45,576 nt of DNA from Planctomycetaceae bacterium (GTDB lineage: Bacteria; Planctomycetota; Phycisphaerae; Phycisphaerales; SM1A02), in assembly GCA_002683215.1 (NCBI GenBank), contig NYSY01000031.1, positions 1-45,576 of the forward strand, in the 5' to 3' direction. Made by a program: the position numbers and the translations under genes. The first letter of the stretch is position 1. Each line of letters begins with the position of its first letter. Positions 1-8,200 of this stretch are shown piece after piece. The notes beneath the pieces are model-generated. The model was not told where the DNA came from and ran no database searches. It worked only from the letters and a program-made list of their open reading frames with translations.

Positions 1-1833
1 CGGATGGAACGAACGGACGGGGGCGAACCGGTCGAGGTGCTGGGGGACATCGAGATCGTCGACGACTTCGTGGCGGCGTTCAACGAGGCCCCGCCGGACC
101 TGCTGGTGACCAGCGGGCGCACGAACGAGGAGCGGTGGATGCTCGGCTACCTCTTCGACGGCGGCCGGGTGGTGGTCGGCGAAGCGGGTGATCTCCGCGG
201 TCGCCTGCTCGACGGGACCGAGGTGCCGATTCGAAATCCCGGTCCGATGGCGATGCTCGGCGCGGGCAGCTGCCTGCTGGGCTTCATCCCCGGGTCGGAG
301 GTGCTCCCGCTCGCGTTCATCCACGATGCGGGCGCCCGCCAGATCGTCGGCTACGCCTCGACCACCTGGCATGGCGCGGGCGGCTGGGACGTCTACCGGC
401 GATTTCTCGACGAGCCCGGGCGGGGCACGCTTTCGGAGGCCGCCTGGCTTGCGCAACAGGAGCTGATCCGGCGATTCGCCGCCGAGTACCCCGGCGTCCC
501 CGAGGTCAGCACCGAAGGGTTCGACGAACGTGAGGTGTTCGAATTCCAGCTCGCGGTGGCGGAGGCCACCGGCGTCGACCGGCGGGAGGATCGGTTCGAG
601 GATCTGGCCGGTCTGCTCTGGGATCGAGATGCGATCGTGTTGCTCGGTGATCCGGCGTGGCCGGTCCGGCTGAAGACGAGCCCGCTGCCGTGGACGAGCG
701 TGATCACCCGCGAGGGCGACCGGCTGCTCATCGACCTCGAGGTCCACGCGGAACTCGTCGACGGCCCCACGCCGATCGTGGTGCTGCCCGAGCGCATCGT
801 GCCGGGGAAAGTCGTCGAGGGCGAAGGACTCGGCGTGGTTTCGACGCCGGACATCGTCTTCCTGCCGGGCCTGCGCACGCGGCCGCCGGGGACGTCGTTC
901 CGGGTCGAGCTGGACGCGCCGCTCGAGCGCGGACCGGTTCGGGCCGTCGAGATCGACGTCGAGACGCGACGTCGCGTGCTCGAACAGGTCGCGCCGGCGT
1001 GGCGCCCGCGACTGCGAACCGTCTTCGCGGACGCAGGCGGCAACGAGACGGAGCTCCTTCGAGCGATCCGCGAGGTGACGCCCTCGCGCCGGGATTCGAT
1101 GGCGTTCCTGATCGCGAACATGCCGCCCGCGGATCGCCGCATCATGACGGCGGACGCGCTGCTGGAGAACGTCGAACTCGCCCATGATTCGTTCGACGCC
1201 TCGCCCTGGCGAGTAGGCGTGCCCGAGTCGGTGTTCCAGGAAGCGGTGCTTCCGTACGCCCACATCAATGAACGCCGCGACGACTGGCGAGCCGACTTCG
1301 TGTCGCGTTTCCGTGCCGCGGCCCACGCGGCGGGGACTCAGGCCGACGCGGTTCGACGGCTCAACCGGCTCGTCTACGAGACCTTCGACGTCACCTACGA
1401 CGCCAACAAGCGTCTCAAGAACGAGCAGAGTCCGTACCAGTCGATCGATCAGCACTGTGCCAGCTGCACGGGGCTCTCCATCCTGCTCGCGAACGCCTGC
1501 CGGGCTGCGGGGATTCCAGCGAGAATCGCCGGCATTCCGGAGTGGCCGACCGGTGACAATCACACCTGGGTCGAGGTGTACGATCCGATCGACGGGCGGT
1601 GGCACTGGATCGAGGCCCTCGGCGGCGGTGCGTATGACGAGGGCTGGTGGGTCGGGAAGGTCCGTGGCCTCGCGGCCGAGGATTCGAACGAGGCGCGGTA
1701 CCGGATCTGGGCCGCATCGTGGTCGCGGCCGGCCGGCGTCCCGAATCGATTCCCGCTCTGGTGGCTCGGGTCGGATGAGGATCCCATCCCCGGGATCGAC
1801 CGCACCACCGATTACGCCGGGGCCGGCGACTGA
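1..1833 (+). CDS. Transglutaminase-like domain protein, 5' end probably outside the window
   Basis: The C-terminal third is a transglutaminase-like (papain-fold) domain. A Cys-containing helix (QHCASCTGLS, near residue 485) is followed by the usual small-residue loop, then NHTWVEVYD with the His (near 518) and a third acidic position in WHWIEALGG. This Cys-His-Asp/Glu order is the family's catalytic set. The first ~170 residues (LGAGSCLLGF, VGYASTTWHG, then a PGRGTLSEA stretch) faintly resemble caspase-fold C25-type cysteine peptidases; that part is a guess. The first in-frame ATG is at 4, but the frame is open to base 1 and no signal peptide or ribosome-binding site can be seen, so the true start probably lies upstream. 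The substrate is unknown. It converges on the acetyltransferase gene with a 31-base gap. Confidence 0.75.
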   Translation, partial: RMERTDGGEPVEVLGDIEIVDDFVAAFNEAPPDLLVTSGRTNEERWMLGYLFDGGRVVVGEAGDLRGRLLDGTEVPIRNPGPMAMLGAGSCLLGFIPGSEVLPLAFIHDAGARQIVGYASTTWHGAGGWDVYRRFLDEPGRGTLSEAAWLAQQELIRRFAAEYPGVPEVSTEGFDEREVFEFQLAVAEATGVDRREDRFEDLAGLLWDRDAIVLLGDPAWPVRLKTSPLPWTSVITREGDRLLIDLEVHAELVDGPTPIVVLPERIVPGKVVEGEGLGVVSTPDIVFLPGLRTRPPGTSFRVELDAPLERGPVRAVEIDVETRRRVLEQVAPAWRPRLRTVFADAGGNETELLRAIREVTPSRRDSMAFLIANMPPADRRIMTADALLENVELAHDSFDASPWRVGVPESVFQEAVLPYAHINERRDDWRADFVSRFRAAAHAAGTQADAVRRLNRLVYETFDVTYDANKRLKNEQSPYQSIDQHCASCTGLSILLANACRAAGIPARIAGIPEWPTGDNHTWVEVYDPIDGRWHWIEALGGGAYDEGWWVGKVRGLAAEDSNEARYRIWAASWSRPAGVPNRFPLWWLGSDEDPIPGIDRTTDYAGAGD

Positions 1834-1864
1834 GAGCCGGGCAGGCAGGCTTCAGATCGCCGCA

Positions 1865-2437
1865 TCAAGGCGTCGCGATTCGCGCGAAGACCGCGTGGTC
1901 GAACGGCGTCTCGCCGATCCACTCGGCGGCTCGCATCACACCCTCGAATTCGAATCCGAGGCGCTCCGCCACCGCCCGGCTTCTCGCGTTGTCGGTCCGA
2001 GCCCGGATCTCGACTCGATGAAAGCCCGCTTCGATGCATCGGACCGTCACGGCGCGGGCGGCCCTGGTGATGTACCCGTTCCCGGTGTGGTCACCGCTCA
2101 CCCAGTAGCCGATCGCGATCCGACGGTTCGCCGGGCTGCTGTCATGAAGTCCGATCACGCCGACGGTCCGCGCCGATCTCCCGGCGTCCACCACGATCGC
2201 CCAGTCACCACTTCCGTCTCCGCCCGAATCGAGGTCGCGTCGCCGTTTCGAGTCCTCGATGAAGGCCAGGCTGTCCTCGGCGGTGAGGGTCCTCGCCACC
2301 CACGGAAGCCAGCGGCCGAGTCGATCGCGATCCTGATCCACGAGTTCGAAGAGGGAACCGGCATGAGGCGGTTCGAGCGGCTCCAGGCGGAGTTCATCAT
2401 CGATTTTCATCGGGATCACGGGCGAGACTGGGGGCAT
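1865..2437 (-). CDS. GNAT-family N-acetyltransferase (RimJ/RimL type)
   Basis: A 190-residue protein with the GCN5-related fold. It has an N-terminal LRLEPLEPPHAGSLF strand-helix of the RimL type, a central IAIGYWVSGDHTGNGY strand with the acetyl-CoA-binding bulge, and the typical late block VEIRARTDNARSRAVAERLGFEFEG. This family moves an acetyl group from acetyl-CoA to an amine, often a ribosomal protein N-terminus or an antibiotic; the substrate cannot be told here. ATG 2437 was chosen because a TATACT box sits seven bases before it, which suggests a leaderless message. ATG 2410 is the alternative. No ribosome-binding site precedes either. It diverges from the small membrane protein gene at 2504. 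Confidence 0.85.
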   Translation of the reverse strand: MPPVSPVIPMKIDDELRLEPLEPPHAGSLFELVDQDRDRLGRWLPWVARTLTAEDSLAFIEDSKRRRDLDSGGDGSGDWAIVVDAGRSARTVGVIGLHDSSPANRRIAIGYWVSGDHTGNGYITRAARAVTVRCIEAGFHRVEIRARTDNARSRAVAERLGFEFEGVMRAAEWIGETPFDHAVFARIATP

Positions 2438-2444
2438 CCCGTCG

Positions 2445-2452
2445 AGTATAAT
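2445..2452. promoter_or_regulatory. Overlapping divergent -10 boxes
   Basis: The eight bases AGTATAAT read TATAAT on the plus strand (2447-2452) and TATACT on the minus strand (2445-2450). The plus box suits the 40-residue protein at 2504, with a leader of about 45 bases. The minus box lies seven bases before the acetyltransferase ATG. The -35 elements are weak (plus: GAGACT at 2424-2429). Confidence 0.5.
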
Positions 2453-2503
2453 GATCAGGCCGGTCGCGACTTCTGACCGCGTCTTCCTTGTTTCGGAGCT
2501 CCC

Positions 2504-2626
2504 ATGATTCCCGTCCTCGTCTCCAACGCGATCTGGCTCGTCATCGTCCTGATTTATGCAGCGCTCCTGTTCTGGCAGGCGGGCCGAGATCGAAAGAACG
2601 GTACCGGCTTCGTCGAGGAGGATTGA
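2504..2626 (+). CDS. Small single-pass membrane protein, 40 residues
   Basis: The reading frame begins at ATG 2504 behind a GGAG ribosome-binding site (2495-2498) and ends in TGA. Residues 4-24 are strongly hydrophobic (SNAIWLVIVLIYAALLFW) and form one likely membrane helix. A short basic turn (QAGRDRK) and an acidic tail (GFVEED) follow. The positive-inside rule suggests the C-terminus is cytoplasmic. No family is recognised. A consensus TATAAT box upstream and a rho-independent terminator at 2697-2725 bracket it as its own transcription unit, which is better evidence than its length alone. The function is unknown. Confidence 0.6.
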   Translation: MIPVLVSNAIWLVIVLIYAALLFWQAGRDRKNGTGFVEED

Positions 2627-2696
2627 GTTCCGACCCACCGCGACGAAATCGCGGCTGACTCCCGTCGCCCCCGCCTGCCTGACGCCTCACGTCTCG

Positions 2697-2725
2697 CCCC
2701 CCGCCTCGATCGAAGCGGGGGGTTT
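2697..2725 (+). terminator. Rho-independent terminator
   Basis: A perfect 8-bp stem, CCCCCCGC (2697-2704) with GCGGGGGG (2715-2722), has a 10-base loop and is followed by TTTCGTTT. It lies about 70 bases after the small membrane protein gene and before the promoter region of the sorting-tail gene. Confidence 0.75.
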
Positions 2726-2883
2726 CGTTTCGTGAAGGACGCGCACGCTTTCTGAACGAATCCCGAATGCGCTTCGGACCAGACGCTGACGAGCGCCCGT
2801 CATCCTGCCGCTTCGGCGCCCGATCGGGCGCTCCTCACATCCAGCGCCCGTGTTCCCTCGGGCCGAAACCAAGGAGAAGAAGC

Positions 2884-3495
2884 ATGGCCATCAGAAACAT
2901 CGCGATCATCGGTGCGGCCACGATCGCATCGTCCGCCTCCATCGCACCGGGCGACCTCGTCGTCACCGAGGCATACGGTGGAGTCTCGGGTGCGGACGGG
3001 ACCGCCGATTGGTTCGAAATCACCAACCTCGGCGAGGAGTCGATCTCCACCACCGGGCTCTTCTACGACGACGACGACGACGACGAATCGGCGGACACCG
3101 GTGACATGGTCGCCCTGAGCGAGATGATCATCACGGCCGGAGAATCGGTGATCTTCCTCATCTCGGATTCCGGCGCCGAAGACTCCAACTCGTTCGGGGG
3201 AACCACGGGCGTTCAGGTCGGATAGGCCGACGGCGCGGGACTGAAGGAGGGTGACACCGTCAACCTGTCCGACGGGAATGAGTGGTTCAGCAGTCTCGTC
3301 CTCGCCGATGTCGACGACGCCTAGTTCACGACCCAACTCGGTGGGGCGCTCTCATCGCTGGAGACCGGACAGTTCACCTCCGTCGGTGGCGCCGCGGACG
3401 GCCCGCTCGTCGGAGATCCGGGGATGTTCGTGCCGGCGCCGGGCGCGATCGCGTTGCTCCTTCTCGGGGGAGCCATTTCTCGTCGCCGGCGTTGA
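2884..3495 (+). pseudogene. Exported lamin-tail-domain protein with PEP-CTERM-like sorting tail, broken by two in-frame TAG codons
   Basis: Translation starts at ATG 2884 behind a strong AAGGAG (2871-2876). Residues 1-21 look like a signal peptide (IAIIGAATIASSASIAPG). The next ~90 residues resemble a lamin-tail domain: LVVTEAYGG, then ADWFEITNLGEESI, an Asp run, then SVIFLISDSGAED. The frame hits TAG at 3223-3225, continues for 32 sense codons to a second TAG at 3322-3324, and runs on to TGA at 3493-3495. The part after the stops is clearly coding: DGAGLKEGDTVNLS continues the domain, and the end is a VPAPGAIALLLLGGA membrane segment plus RRRR, the planctomycete form of the PEP-CTERM sorting signal. 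No shift of frame is needed. It could be a decayed gene, sequence error, or amber readthrough. TAG is used as an ordinary stop at 17265. Confidence 0.75.
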
Positions 3496-3875
3496 GCGGT
3501 GGTCGCGGCACCCACGTCGTCGTCGGAAAAAAAGCCCACCCGGCTTCGGCCTGCGAACAGGAGCGAGTGCCGGGTGGGCGAGAGAGAGATCAGGGGTTGT
3601 TCGAGTGTTTCATTCGGTCGGTCGGGCGGCCATCGCAACGAGGAAGCAAGGTTCCGATAGCAGCCGCTGAACTGTACGAACGAATGCCCCCGCAAGGTTC
3701 TTCGGACCGAGAAAAAACCCCCAAGGATGCTAAAAAAGACACCGGGCTTCCGTGATGGGTGCTTGTGAGTCGTGCATTGATCGTCGCCGGGTTTGCAGAA
3801 GCGCAGGAACCGCGCCGGGATGCCGACTTCCGTCCCGATCCGTGTTTCACCGCTCACGGCCTGCACGCTCGAAAA
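3496..3875 (-). other. Non-coding stretch with possible structured RNA on the minus strand
   Basis: No convincing protein is encoded in these 380 bases. Base composition is richer in A/T than the flanks. On the minus strand there are three T runs (3732-3737, 3712-3717, 3527-3533); the last ends a terminator hairpin. Segments on either side of a ~85-base core can pair: 3593-3598 with 3716-3721, and 3615-3619 with 3705-3709. This would close a long rod with an internal hairpin. The stretch lies just downstream of tRNA-Arg in the same direction. It may be a trailer of the tRNA transcript or a separate small RNA. I could not match it to 6S, SRP, RNase P or tmRNA signatures. Confidence 0.3.
3527..3579 (-). 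terminator. Rho-independent terminator, minus strand
   Basis: Read on the minus strand, an 11-bp perfect stem (GCCCACCCGGC / GCCGGGTGGGC; plus-strand 3569-3579 and 3534-3544) is followed by seven T residues (3533-3527). Only tRNA-Arg and the unexplained RNA region lie upstream of it on that strand. Confidence 0.75.
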
Positions 3876-3949
3876 CACCCCCGAGAGGACTCGAACCTCT
3901 GACCTTCGCTTTAGGAAAGCGGTGCTCTATCCAGCTGAGCTACGGGGGC
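3876..3949 (-). tRNA. tRNA-Arg (anticodon CCT)
   Basis: A 74-base cloverleaf folds on the minus strand. The acceptor GCCCCCG pairs with CGGGGGT (first pair G-T), the D-stem is GCTC/GAGC, and the anticodon loop TTCCTAA gives CCT. The T-arm is AGAGG-TTCGAGT-CCTCT and the discriminator base is G. CCA is not encoded. The anticodon reads AGG, a rare arginine codon in GC-rich genomes. The outermost anticodon-stem pair is a C/A mismatch. A TATGAT box lies 10 bases upstream. Confidence 0.93.
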
Positions 3950-3959
3950 AGGCGGGAGC

Positions 3960-3965
3960 ATCATA
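3960..3965 (-). promoter_or_regulatory. -10 box of tRNA-Arg
   Basis: TATGAT on the minus strand, 10 bases before the tRNA 5' end. No good -35 hexamer is visible at the usual distance. Confidence 0.4.
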
Positions 3966-4129
3966 GTCCGTACGCATGGATCATCATGGTCTCGCCGGTT
4001 TCGCGGGGCGGCGAGGATGCAAGCGCGGCTGCCGGGCTCGTCACGCGACGAGCACGACGAACGAAGCCGCTCCGGTCATCCGCAGGCGGATTCTTCCATC
4101 CGGAATTGGCGCGGCGGTGGCTTCATCGA

Positions 4130-4135
4130 TACGCT
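4130..4135 (+). promoter_or_regulatory. -10 box placed for a leaderless start (PqqB-like gene)
   Basis: TACGCT ends six bases before ATG 4142. TTGGCG (4106-4111) is a plausible -35 with an 18-base spacer. Confidence 0.4.
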
Positions 4136-4141
4136 CGAGCG

Positions 4142-5179
4142 ATGCCGATGCTCCTCTCTCGACGTGCCTTCGCCGCGGTCCCCACCCTGCTGCTGATTCC
4201 GTGCCTTCTCGCCGGCGCCGGATTCATCGGGCTGTCTTGGACTGGAATCCAGGATGCCGCCCGCCCGGAGGTTACGCCGTCGCCGACGCCCCGCTTCGAA
4301 GTCGTGGTGCTGGGGCGGGCGCAGGACGGTGGCCTTCCGCACCTTGGTTGTGAACGATCCTGTTGCGTCAATGCCCGGAAGTCCGGGCGTCTCGAGACCC
4401 CGGCCTGCCTCGGGGTTCGTGATCTCGAGACCGACCGTCTGCTGCTGCTCGAAGCCACGCCGCGGATCGAACATCAGGTCGGATTGCTGCACGAGATCGC
4501 CGGTGCGAGTGGCCGGCCTCGCAGGCCGGTCGACGGGATCCTGCTCACCCACGCGCACATCGGGCACTACGCCGGCCTGATCCAGCTCGGACGCGAGGTC
4601 GCATCCACGAAGGCCACCCCGGTCTGGGCCACGTCTCGTTTCTGCGAGTACCTGCGCACCAACGGCCCGTGGTCGCAACTCGTCGAACTCGAGCAGATCG
4701 CCCTCAACGAGATCACGCCGGGAACGACCGACGGTGAGACGGAACCCACATCGTTCGAACCGCTGCCGGGACTGCGGGTGGACGCGTTCACGGTTCCGCA
4801 TCGCGACGAGTTCAGCGACACCGTCGCCTACAAGTTGTACGGCCCCTCGAAGACCGTGCTCTTCTGTCCCGACGTCGACCGCTGGGATGCGCACGAGGGA
4901 CTGCTCGAGAAACTGCTTGAAGGCGTCGACGTCGCCTACGTGGACGCGACCTTCTACGACGGCCGGGAGTTGCCGGGCCGGAACATCCTCGAGGTGCCCC
5001 ATCCGCCGATGATTCGGACGATGGAGCTGCTCGAGGCGATGGGGCGCGAGACCCCGGGACGCGTGCGTTTCATCCACCTCAACCACACCAATCCCGCCCT
5101 GAACGACCTCGATCTTCAGGACGAGATCCGGGGCCGGGGCTTCCCGGTCGCGGAGGTCGGCGAGCGGGTCGGCATCTGA
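4142..5179 (+). CDS. PqqB-like metallo-beta-lactamase-fold hydrolase with N-terminal signal/anchor
   Basis: The protein has 345 residues. Residues ~8-30 are hydrophobic (AAVPTLLLIPCLLAGAGFIG), a signal peptide or membrane anchor that would place the enzyme outside the cytoplasm. The rest aligns by eye with PqqB: VVVLGRAQDGGLPHLGC, a Cys cluster (C-E-R-S-C-C, near 69-74) like the PqqB structural zinc site, and LLLLEATPRIEHQ. The metal-binding strand is ILLTHAHIGHYAG (near 138), and HLNHTNP lies near the C-terminus. The usual MBL HxHxDH is HxHxGH here. PqqB acts in pyrroloquinoline quinone synthesis, but no other pqq gene lies nearby, so the true substrate is unknown. ATG 4142 was chosen for the -10 box just upstream; ATG 4148 is an alternative. 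Confidence 0.82.
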   Translation: MPMLLSRRAFAAVPTLLLIPCLLAGAGFIGLSWTGIQDAARPEVTPSPTPRFEVVVLGRAQDGGLPHLGCERSCCVNARKSGRLETPACLGVRDLETDRLLLLEATPRIEHQVGLLHEIAGASGRPRRPVDGILLTHAHIGHYAGLIQLGREVASTKATPVWATSRFCEYLRTNGPWSQLVELEQIALNEITPGTTDGETEPTSFEPLPGLRVDAFTVPHRDEFSDTVAYKLYGPSKTVLFCPDVDRWDAHEGLLEKLLEGVDVAYVDATFYDGRELPGRNILEVPHPPMIRTMELLEAMGRETPGRVRFIHLNHTNPALNDLDLQDEIRGRGFPVAEVGERVGI

Positions 5180-5181
5180 GC

Positions 5182-5203
5182 GCCGGTCGGCGATGCCGCC
5201 GGC
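5182..5203. terminator. Possible hairpin between convergent genes
   Basis: GCCGG (5182-5186) pairs with CCGGC (5199-5203), and CGGC with GCCG inside it. There is no T run, so any terminator role is uncertain. It lies between the PqqB-like gene and the VCBS lipoprotein gene. Confidence 0.25.
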
Positions 5204-5234
5204 AGGGGCGTGAAGCGGGGTCGAACCGGTGTCC

Positions 5235-8200
5235 TCAGCGTCCCGCTTCCATCCGCGTCCGGTGCGATTCCAGCAGCGCGTTGGCGGCCTCGTCGCGTCG
5301 ATCCCCGCCGGGGATCGGTTCGATCGTCTCGCCGTCGCGGGTGAAGCGATCCCGGTCCTTGCACCAGCCGTGCGTGTCGAGAATCCAGTGGATCTTCTCG
5401 GCGTCGGGCGGCGCGTCGAAGACCAGTTCGACGCCTTCGCCGGGACCGATGGTGACCACCGCCCCGTCCGCGGTCTCGAGCAGGGGCAGGACGTCACCGA
5501 AGGCCGTGTAGCGACCACGCTGGTGTCGCACGTCCCAGAGGGGAGTACGGTCGGTCCAGTCGTAGTCGGGGCGCCGCTGGGGGGCATCGAGTCGTCGCGG
5601 GAATCCGATCGCGGAGAACGTCGCCCCGGTGGGCGGCACCGCGACTCGCCTCGCCTCCGGGGGCGCGGGTTCGCCGATCACCACTCGGAGCCGATCCCAG
5701 TAGATCTCCTGATTCGTACTCAGTCGAAGGGCGTCGCACCCCTCGGGGATGCCATCGAGCGGGAATGCCGAGGTCCTCGGCATCCCCGCGGGATAGCCGA
5801 ACTGCGCCTGGACGATGCGCCAGACACCGTCCGCACCGCGTGCCTCGAGCGTCGGGGCCTCGTAGGCGGCCTCTGCCTGCCACGCCGCGAACATCGTCTG
5901 GGCGTAGGGGTATTCGACCCAGCCGTCCATCAGGAGCCACGGTCGCCGGTCGTCGGTGGCCGTCGGAATCGGGGCGGCGAATTCGAGCTCCACCACGTGG
6001 GGTTCCGCGAGTCGCCCGATGAACCGGTGATCGAGCGTCGGCAGCGGTGCCGCCTCGAGGTCGTCGAGCCGTACCGACGCCAGCACGTCTTCGCCGCGAT
6101 GATCGGTCGCGGCCACCGGATCGAGCGTGGTTCGGTAGAGGATCGGTTTGCCGGTGGCGGGTGGCCCCAGAATCGAAAGCCGTTCATCGACCGCGAGCGA
6201 CCAGCCGTCGGGCAGCGACCAGCCGACGAGCTCGGCCGCATCGAGATAGCAGACCTCTTCCATCGGTTCGCAGAGGACGAGTCGCAGCCGTCCGTCCGCG
6301 TCGGGGGCGAGGGCGTTCGCGGGCATCGGGAACCGCTCGAACGGCCGGGGCTCGCTGTAGACCCCGGGTTCGAGCAGGTAGCCGACACCGCCGACCCCGA
6401 GCACGTCGCTCACGAAACGGAAGTCATCGCCGTCGTGGGTGAACAGCACCGGGCACGAGGAGACCTGCCGTTGCGTCTCGACGATGCGGTCGATGCTGCC
6501 GGCGGCAAGTGACGGACCTGGCCGCGCCGCATCACCAAGGCCGGGGACCTCGCCCTGGAAGAGGCCGTCGGGCCAGTCGACGAGCAGGTACGAGATGGCT
6601 GGAGCACCGTTGAGTCCGAACGGCACGGGCTGGCGGGACTGTCCGGGACCGGCGTCCGGTGGAAGGTTGGCGGTGATCGTCCATCCATCGTCGATCCGGG
6701 CCGCGAGAATCGCGCCGAGACCGTCCGGATTCGATCGAATCGACTGCGTCGGATCGTCGCCGCCGGCGAGCTCGATCGCGGTGAAGTCGAACCGCCCGGG
6801 TCCCGGCGGAACCAGCATCGGCGTCGCCGTGCCGGTGGCGGGCATCGAGATCGCGGCGAATCCCCGTCGGGCATCCTCGAGCAGCGGGGTCCAGTTCGCG
6901 GTGTCGTCGAGTCCGAGCGTCGAATTGGTGACGATCTCGAATCGACCGTCGCCATCGGGGTCGAGCATCGCGAGATTCGCAGGCGGGGCGTCGAACGAGT
7001 GCAGGAGGGTCGGCTCGAAGACGCCCGCGTCGTTTCGTTCCCATCGGTGGATCCCCCCCGACCGATCACCGGTCACCAGATCCATGACCCCGTCCCCGTC
7101 GAGATCTCCGCTGGTCGCCAGCACGAGGTCGGCCCGGCGGATCGCTTCGAACGCGACGTCATCGACGCGATAGTCCCAGAGGCGATCGTTGAGGAGCACG
7201 AGGTGCGGCGGGGCGTCGCGGATCACCAGCAGATCGAGATCCCGGGTTCCGTCGAGATCGGCGGACAGGACCCGGACGCCGTCGGTCGCGACGTTCAGTC
7301 CGATCCGGTCGGAGATCGAGGTGAAGCCACCGTCCCGATCGTTGTTCAGGAGATTCGCCGGTCCGTCGGCGTTCGCCAGCAGGATGTCGAGATCGCCGTC
7401 GTGATCCGCGTCCACGAAGCGGGCGTCGGTGGTGTCGTGGTCCCCGTCCTCGGTGCCCGATGCCGCGGTCGCATCCACCCAGTCGCCGGCATCGGTTCGG
7501 AGAAACAGTCGGTTCGGCCCGCGACGACCCAGGTACGCGTCGGTTCGGCCATCGCCGTCGACATCCGCGAAGGCCGCGAAGCGCACGTCCTCGATTCCGG
7601 CGAGGGGGTGATCGATCGCCGGACGGTAGCCGTCCTGATCCCGAAGCAGCACGAGGTTCGGGGCGTCCCCTTCGAGCGCTTCCGCGATGAAGAGGTCGAG
7701 CCTTCCATCGCCATCGAGGTCCGCCACCGAAGGAATCCGTGCGCCGGGCACCGCCGACCAGGCGGGGTTCGCACCGAGCACCGAGAGGGGGACCGGGGGT
7801 GACCAGGGGCCTCCCTTCGGCCTGGAGACGCGAGCCGCGCCGTCTCCGCCGGGGCGGGCCATCGACTTGGGGCCGAGCCGACCGTAGATCGGTCGAACGG
7901 TTGTGGCCCGTGGGTTGTCCTCGAGACGCTCGAACGTCGCGAGGGCGTCGTCCGCGGTGTCGTCCTCACCCAGTCTGGCGGCGACCGATCCGAGTCGGTA
8001 CCAGCCGCTTCGTTGATAGGGATCGAGCTCGGTCGCCCGTCGGTAGGCGGCGACCGCGGCGGTCGGATCCCGGCGTTCCTGAGCCAGCCCGTAGTGATAC
8101 CACGTGAACGGATCGGCATCATCGACGTCGAGCAGGCGTCCGAGCCGCGCCGCCGCGATCTCGTCGTTCCCGGCGCGGAGATGCAGCACCGATGAGATGT

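Noticed and set aside
2884-3495. Pyrrolysine or other programmed amber decoding of the two TAG codons
   Set aside because: No methyltransferase context or suppressor tRNA is in the window, and TAG ends a normal gene at 17265. Kept only as a question, not a call.
3496-3875. Identity as 6S, SRP, RNase P RNA or tmRNA
   Set aside because: I looked for the SRP GGAAG...AGCAGCC loop, RNase P conserved cores and a tmRNA tRNA-like end, and none matched well enough.
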